DNA from: an uncultured Roseburia sp.
GTDB taxonomy: Bacteria > Bacillota > Clostridia > Lachnospirales > Lachnospiraceae
Length of the DNA: 17,521 nucleotides
NCBI GenBank assembly: GCA_934307185.1
Contig: CAKRCJ010000013.1
Coordinates: 1 to 17,521, forward strand
Direction of reading: 5' to 3'
This document shows positions 15,031 to 17,521 of this stretch, in pieces; position 1 is the stretch's first letter, and the number at the start of each line of letters is the position of its first letter. The notes under the pieces were generated by a model. That model was given only the letters and a program-made list of their open reading frames with translations. It did not search any database and was not told the DNA's origin. The translations under genes and the position numbers were made by a program.

Positions 15031-15298
15031 AGAAATTGGCAGTGATAAAAGCTACGATTTAAAAGCTGTTTCAGAGAGCCGGTGGCAGGTGAAAACCGGT
15101 ACAGTGAGTATAATCTTTCCACTTTTTGAGCCAGTGATGAAAGTCACAAGGTTCGTACCCTATATCGTACGTTTGAGAGGTCAGAATTTTTACCGGATTT
15201 TGTAATCAGGAATAATAAGTTCTGGCAATATGGGTGGCAACGCGGAAGAGTTAAGCCTTTCGTCCCATGTGTTTAGACACAGGGGCGGAAGGCTTTTG
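15031..15298 (+). promoter_or_regulatory. Serine T-box riboswitch controlling serS
   Basis: The leader senses uncharged tRNA-Ser and lets serS be read through when serine charging is low. Stem I closes with ATTGGC (15035-15040) on GCCAGT (15130-15135), then a kink-turn-like AGTGAT/TGA pair and AAAAG (15047-15051) on CTTTT (15122-15126). The specifier is TCC (15118-15120), a serine codon, followed by the usual A and then that helix. The distal arm holds GAGAGCCGGTGGCAGGTG and the closing CCGG. The T-box proper is TGGGTGGCAACGCGG (15231-15245); its UGGC (15235-15238) would pair with the GCCA end of tRNA-Ser, whose discriminator is G. The competing terminator follows at once. This 433-base gap between genes is explained by the promoter and this element. 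Confidence 0.93.
15253..15298 (+). terminator. Regulated terminator of the serine T-box
   Basis: AAGCCTTTCGTCCC (15253-15266) pairs along all 14 bases with GGGGCGGAAGGCTT (15282-15295), using three G-U pairs. TGTGT/ACACA extends it around a TTAG loop, and TTTT completes the signal. Antiterminator pairing through the T-box bases just upstream would exclude it. Confidence 0.9.
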
Positions 15299-15375
15299 TG
15301 TTATATGTGCAGTTGTGCACAAAAGAGTCTGTAACAGGACATTTTATAAACATAAGAACAAAAAGGAGCCAAAAA

Positions 15376-16665
15376 ATGATTGATTTAAAATTTTTAAGAG
15401 AAAATCCGGAAATCGTAAAACAGAACATTAAAAACAAATTTCAGGACCAGAAATTACCATTAGTAGACGAAGTTATCGAATTAGATGCCAAGGCAAGAGC
15501 AACACAGCAGGAAGCAGACGAGCTTCGTGCAAGCCGTAACGCTTTATCCAAACAGATTGGACAGTTAATGGGACAGGGAAAGAAAGAAGAAGCAGAGGCA
15601 GTAAAAGCACAGGTAAGCGCCAATGCAGCCCGTCTTGCAGAATTAGAGGAAGCAGAAAAAGAGTTACAGGAAAAAGTAACAAAAATCATGATGACTATTC
15701 CAAATATCATTGATCCATCCGTTCCAATCGGAAAAGATGACAGCTGTAACGTTGAAATCGAGAAGTTTGGTGAGCCGGTTGTTCCTGATTTTGAAATCCC
15801 ATACCATACCGATATTATGGAACGTTTTGACGGAATTGACCTTGATGCAGCAGGAAAAGTTGCAGGAAATGGTTTCTATTATTTAATGGGTGATATTGCA
15901 AGAATTCATTCAGCAGTTATTTCTTATGCAAGAGATTTCATGATTAACCGTGGATTTACTTACTGTGTACCGCCTTTCATGATTCGAAGCAACGTTGTAA
16001 CAGGTGTTATGAGCTTTGATGAAATGGATGCAATGATGTATAAAATTGAAGGCGAAGACCTTTACTTAATCGGTACTTCCGAGCATTCCATGATTGGTAA
16101 ATTTATTGATACAATCAACGACGAGGAGAAATTACCATATACATTGACTTCTTACTCTCCATGCTTCCGTAAAGAAAAAGGTGCTCATGGTATTGAAGAA
16201 CGTGGTGTATATCGTATTCATCAGTTTGAAAAACAGGAAATGATTGTTGTCTGCAGACCAGAAGAGTCTAAAGTATGGTATGATAAATTATGGCAGAACA
16301 CCGTTGATTTATTCAGAAGCCTTGATATTCCGGTTCGTACCTTAGAGTGCTGTTCCGGTGACCTTGCAGACCTTAAGGTAAAATCCTGTGATGTAGAAGC
16401 ATGGTCTCCAAGACAGAAAAAATACTTCGAAGTAGGAAGCTGCTCTAACTTAGGTGATGCACAGGCAAGACGTCTGAAAATCCGTGTAAAAGGAAAAGAC
16501 GGAAACAAATACTTTGCCCATACCTTAAATAATACAGTTGTTGCTCCACCACGTATGTTAATTGCGTTCTTAGAGAACAACTTAAATGAAGATGGAAGTG
16601 TGAATATTCCAAAGGCACTTCAGCCATATATGGGTGGAATTGAGAAAATCGTACCAAAACACTAA
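15376..16665 (+). CDS. serS: Seryl-tRNA synthetase
   Basis: The enzyme attaches serine to tRNA-Ser in the cytosol. The start is ATG 15376 (429 residues, normal for the family), because AAAGGAG at 15362-15368 precedes it and the protein then begins MIDLKFLRENPEIVKQN; an earlier in-frame start would run into the T-box terminator. The N-terminal tRNA-binding coiled-coil arm covers about 28-103. The class II catalytic core has GTSEH near 233, motif 2 from FRKEKG to RIHQFEKQEM (about 264-289) and motif 3 around HTLNNTVVAPPRMLIAFLEN (382-401). Motif 3 departs from the common bacterial NGSGLAVGR form and looks more like archaeal SerRS. Expression is set by the upstream serine T-box, which supports the assignment independently. 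A long terminator follows the stop codon. Confidence 0.97.
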   Translation: MIDLKFLRENPEIVKQNIKNKFQDQKLPLVDEVIELDAKARATQQEADELRASRNALSKQIGQLMGQGKKEEAEAVKAQVSANAARLAELEEAEKELQEKVTKIMMTIPNIIDPSVPIGKDDSCNVEIEKFGEPVVPDFEIPYHTDIMERFDGIDLDAAGKVAGNGFYYLMGDIARIHSAVISYARDFMINRGFTYCVPPFMIRSNVVTGVMSFDEMDAMMYKIEGEDLYLIGTSEHSMIGKFIDTINDEEKLPYTLTSYSPCFRKEKGAHGIEERGVYRIHQFEKQEMIVVCRPEESKVWYDKLWQNTVDLFRSLDIPVRTLECCSGDLADLKVKSCDVEAWSPRQKKYFEVGSCSNLGDAQARRLKIRVKGKDGNKYFAHTLNNTVVAPPRMLIAFLENNLNEDGSVNIPKALQPYMGGIEKIVPKH

Positions 16666-16691
16666 TAAAATAGAATTGAAATAAAACGGTG

Positions 16692-16734
16692 GAGCTGCCG
16701 CATGGAAACAGAGTTTTCGTGTGACAGCTCTTTT
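16692..16734 (+). terminator. Terminator after serS
   Basis: GAGCTG (16692-16697) pairs with CAGCTC (16725-16730); after one mismatch the stem continues for ten pairs, CGCATGGAAA with TTTTCGTGTG including G-U pairs, around a CAGAG loop. TTTT follows. It lies between convergent genes, and an A-rich stretch on the other side (16681-16686) may let it also stop transcription of the minus-strand gene. Confidence 0.88.
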
Positions 16735-16750
16735 GAGTCAAATTTCATTT

Positions 16751-17203
16751 TTATTCCGCATATGTATCTGACTCAACCGCTGCTTTTTTCAATGCATTTT
16801 CCACAGCATTTAAAAGCATGACAGATGTATATTGGTTATCAGAATGATAAGAAATATTCTCTAAAGACTGTGTTTTTAAAATCTGACTGGTCATATCTTC
16901 TAAGGCCGGTTCAACTAAAGGATACATTGTTGTTACAGTTTCATTTAAATTTACAAGTGAAATAGAGTTAATATGATTTTCATCTACAATGACCTGCACA
17001 TCTAATGTACTGTCGTTAAACAAAATAGACGAGGTATAAACACCTGCAACATACTTCATTGTCTCTACGGACTGGTTTTTCTCTTTTTTCGGTAAGAACA
17101 TAAAAAGCAGCAACATGATTAAAAGAATTGCTAATCCTGCGAAAATTGCTGTATAAATGAGTTCTTTCATATGAAGAACCACAATTTTGGTTTTTGCACT
17201 CAT
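16751..17203 (-). CDS. Single-pass membrane protein of unknown function, possibly FMN-binding-like
   Basis: I choose the ATG at 17203 (150 residues) because AGGAG lies eight bases upstream on the minus strand; a GTG at 17221 is in frame but has no ribosome site. One membrane helix covers about residues 15-38, with a short Lys-rich stretch after it, and about 105 residues follow, probably outside the cell. The outer part has alternating beta strands (DVQVIVDENHINSISLVNL) and ends with YTSVMLLNAVENALKKA. This pattern recalls the small FMN-binding domain of RnfG/NqrC-like proteins, but the SGAT flavin-attachment motif is missing (SDNQYTS in its place). It could be a degenerate relative or unrelated. 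It converges on serS and is divergent from the tRNA gene, so it is probably transcribed alone. Confidence 0.8.
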   Translation of the reverse strand: MSAKTKIVVLHMKELIYTAIFAGLAILLIMLLLFMFLPKKEKNQSVETMKYVAGVYTSSILFNDSTLDVQVIVDENHINSISLVNLNETVTTMYPLVEPALEDMTSQILKTQSLENISYHSDNQYTSVMLLNAVENALKKAAVESDTYAE

Positions 17204-17380
17204 TGATGTGTCTCCTGCCACTGATTATTACATTCTATGAGAAAGCAGAAAAATCATGCATCTTTTTTTGTGTAACTAAAAAAGATGTGTTTCACAATGC
17301 AGATAGAATTCCTTTATTTTGCTATATAATTTAAACTATTGAAATAAAATAAAAAATTCAAACTTTTTACAAAAAAACTA

Positions 17381-17409
17381 TTGACATTTTTTTTGTTATA
17401 CTGTAATAT
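17381..17409 (+). promoter_or_regulatory. Promoter of tRNA-Gly
   Basis: A perfect TTGACA (17381-17386) is followed 17 bases later by TAATAT (17404-17409). Transcription would start about 34 bases before the tRNA, leaving a short leader for RNase P to remove. The -10 match is moderate (4 of 6). Confidence 0.7.
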
Positions 17410-17449
17410 AAGTAATGTGTTCGGCAGACAACACGACACAATAGAATAT

Positions 17450-17521
17450 GCGCGAGTGGCTCAGTTGGTGGAGCACGACCTTGCCAAGGTCGGGGCCGCG
17501 GGTTCGAGTCCCGTCTCGCGC
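17450..17521 (+). tRNA. tRNA-Gly (anticodon GCC), cut at the window edge
   Basis: The acceptor stem GCGCGAG (17450-17456) pairs perfectly with CTCGCGC (17515-17521), which ends exactly at the window edge, so the discriminator base and any CCA are outside. The anticodon stem CGACC/GGTCG (17476-17480, 17488-17492) encloses TTGCCAA with anticodon GCC at 17483-17485. The D-loop GGCTCAGTTGGTGGAGC and T-loop GGTTCGAGTCC are standard. It reads glycine codons GGC and GGU. Further tRNA genes may follow. Confidence 0.97.

Noticed and set aside
14972..15205. A 77-codon open frame after the glycosyltransferase gene
   Set aside because: It lies across the serS promoter and stem I of the T-box leader; no ribosome site and no protein-like sequence.
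15298..15375. Longer N-terminus for SerS
   Set aside because: The extension begins at the foot of the T-box terminator and lacks a ribosome site; ATG 15376 has AAAGGAG and matches normal SerS starts.
17204..17221. GTG start for the minus-strand membrane protein
   Set aside because: Its region contains the AGGAG serving the downstream ATG at 17203, and it has no ribosome site of its own.
1..17521. CRISPR arrays, insertion sequences, integrases or attachment sites
   Set aside because: No regularly spaced repeats or transposase and recombinase proteins were seen; the tRNA-Gly at the edge could be an integration site but nothing beyond it is visible.

Overview
The window looks like a chromosomal segment of an anaerobic, low-to-medium GC Firmicute of the Lachnospiraceae type (Roseburia/Agathobacter/Butyrivibrio-like relatives). 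The grounds are A/T-rich intergenic DNA with strong AAGGAG ribosome binding sites, a GH2 plus GH53 galactan-degradation gene pair, a sugar ABC importer with no ATPase gene beside it, a T-box leader on a serine tRNA ligase gene and an adaptor protein of the HlyD/MacA type in a presumably monoderm cell. The species cannot be fixed from sequence reading alone.

Layout. (1) 1-1140: the 3' part of an unrecognised gene overlaps a small four-cysteine zinc-ribbon gene and ends at a strong hairpin terminator. (2) 1159-6448: a galactan module with an AraC-type regulator, a LacZ-type GH2 beta-galactosidase and a GH53 endo-beta-1,4-galactanase. Neither enzyme has a signal peptide. The GH2 promoter region has a 14-bp repeat in two copies 32 bp apart, the second lying across the -35 position, as expected for an AraC-type activator. 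(3) 6615-14942: a compact run of six genes. They are an 805-residue substrate-binding lipoprotein with an extra N-terminal propeller-like region, two sugar permeases with overlapping start and stop codons, a HlyD/MacA-like adaptor with about 300 residues of helical, Ala-rich sequence, a membrane protein with a MacB-type extracytoplasmic domain but no transporter core, and a CgeB-like glycosyltransferase. (4) 14970-16734: a consensus promoter, a complete serine T-box leader (specifier UCC, acceptor-pairing UGGC), serS with archaeal-looking catalytic motifs, and a long terminator. (5) 16751-17521: a single-pass membrane protein on the minus strand, then a tRNA-Gly(GCC) whose 3' end coincides with the window edge.

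How the genes may work together. Galacto-oligosaccharides would be captured by the lipoprotein, imported through the two permeases using an ATPase encoded elsewhere, cut inside the cell by GH53 and reduced to galactose by GH2. The AraC-type protein would switch on the two hydrolases. The downstream adaptor and MacB-domain pair is the least expected part: it has no ABC ATPase or four-helix FtsX permease here, yet it sits 20-40 bp behind the importer genes. Together with the propeller-extended binding protein it is the best candidate in this window for an undescribed cell-envelope assembly. That interpretation is inference; the gene order and domain content are read directly.
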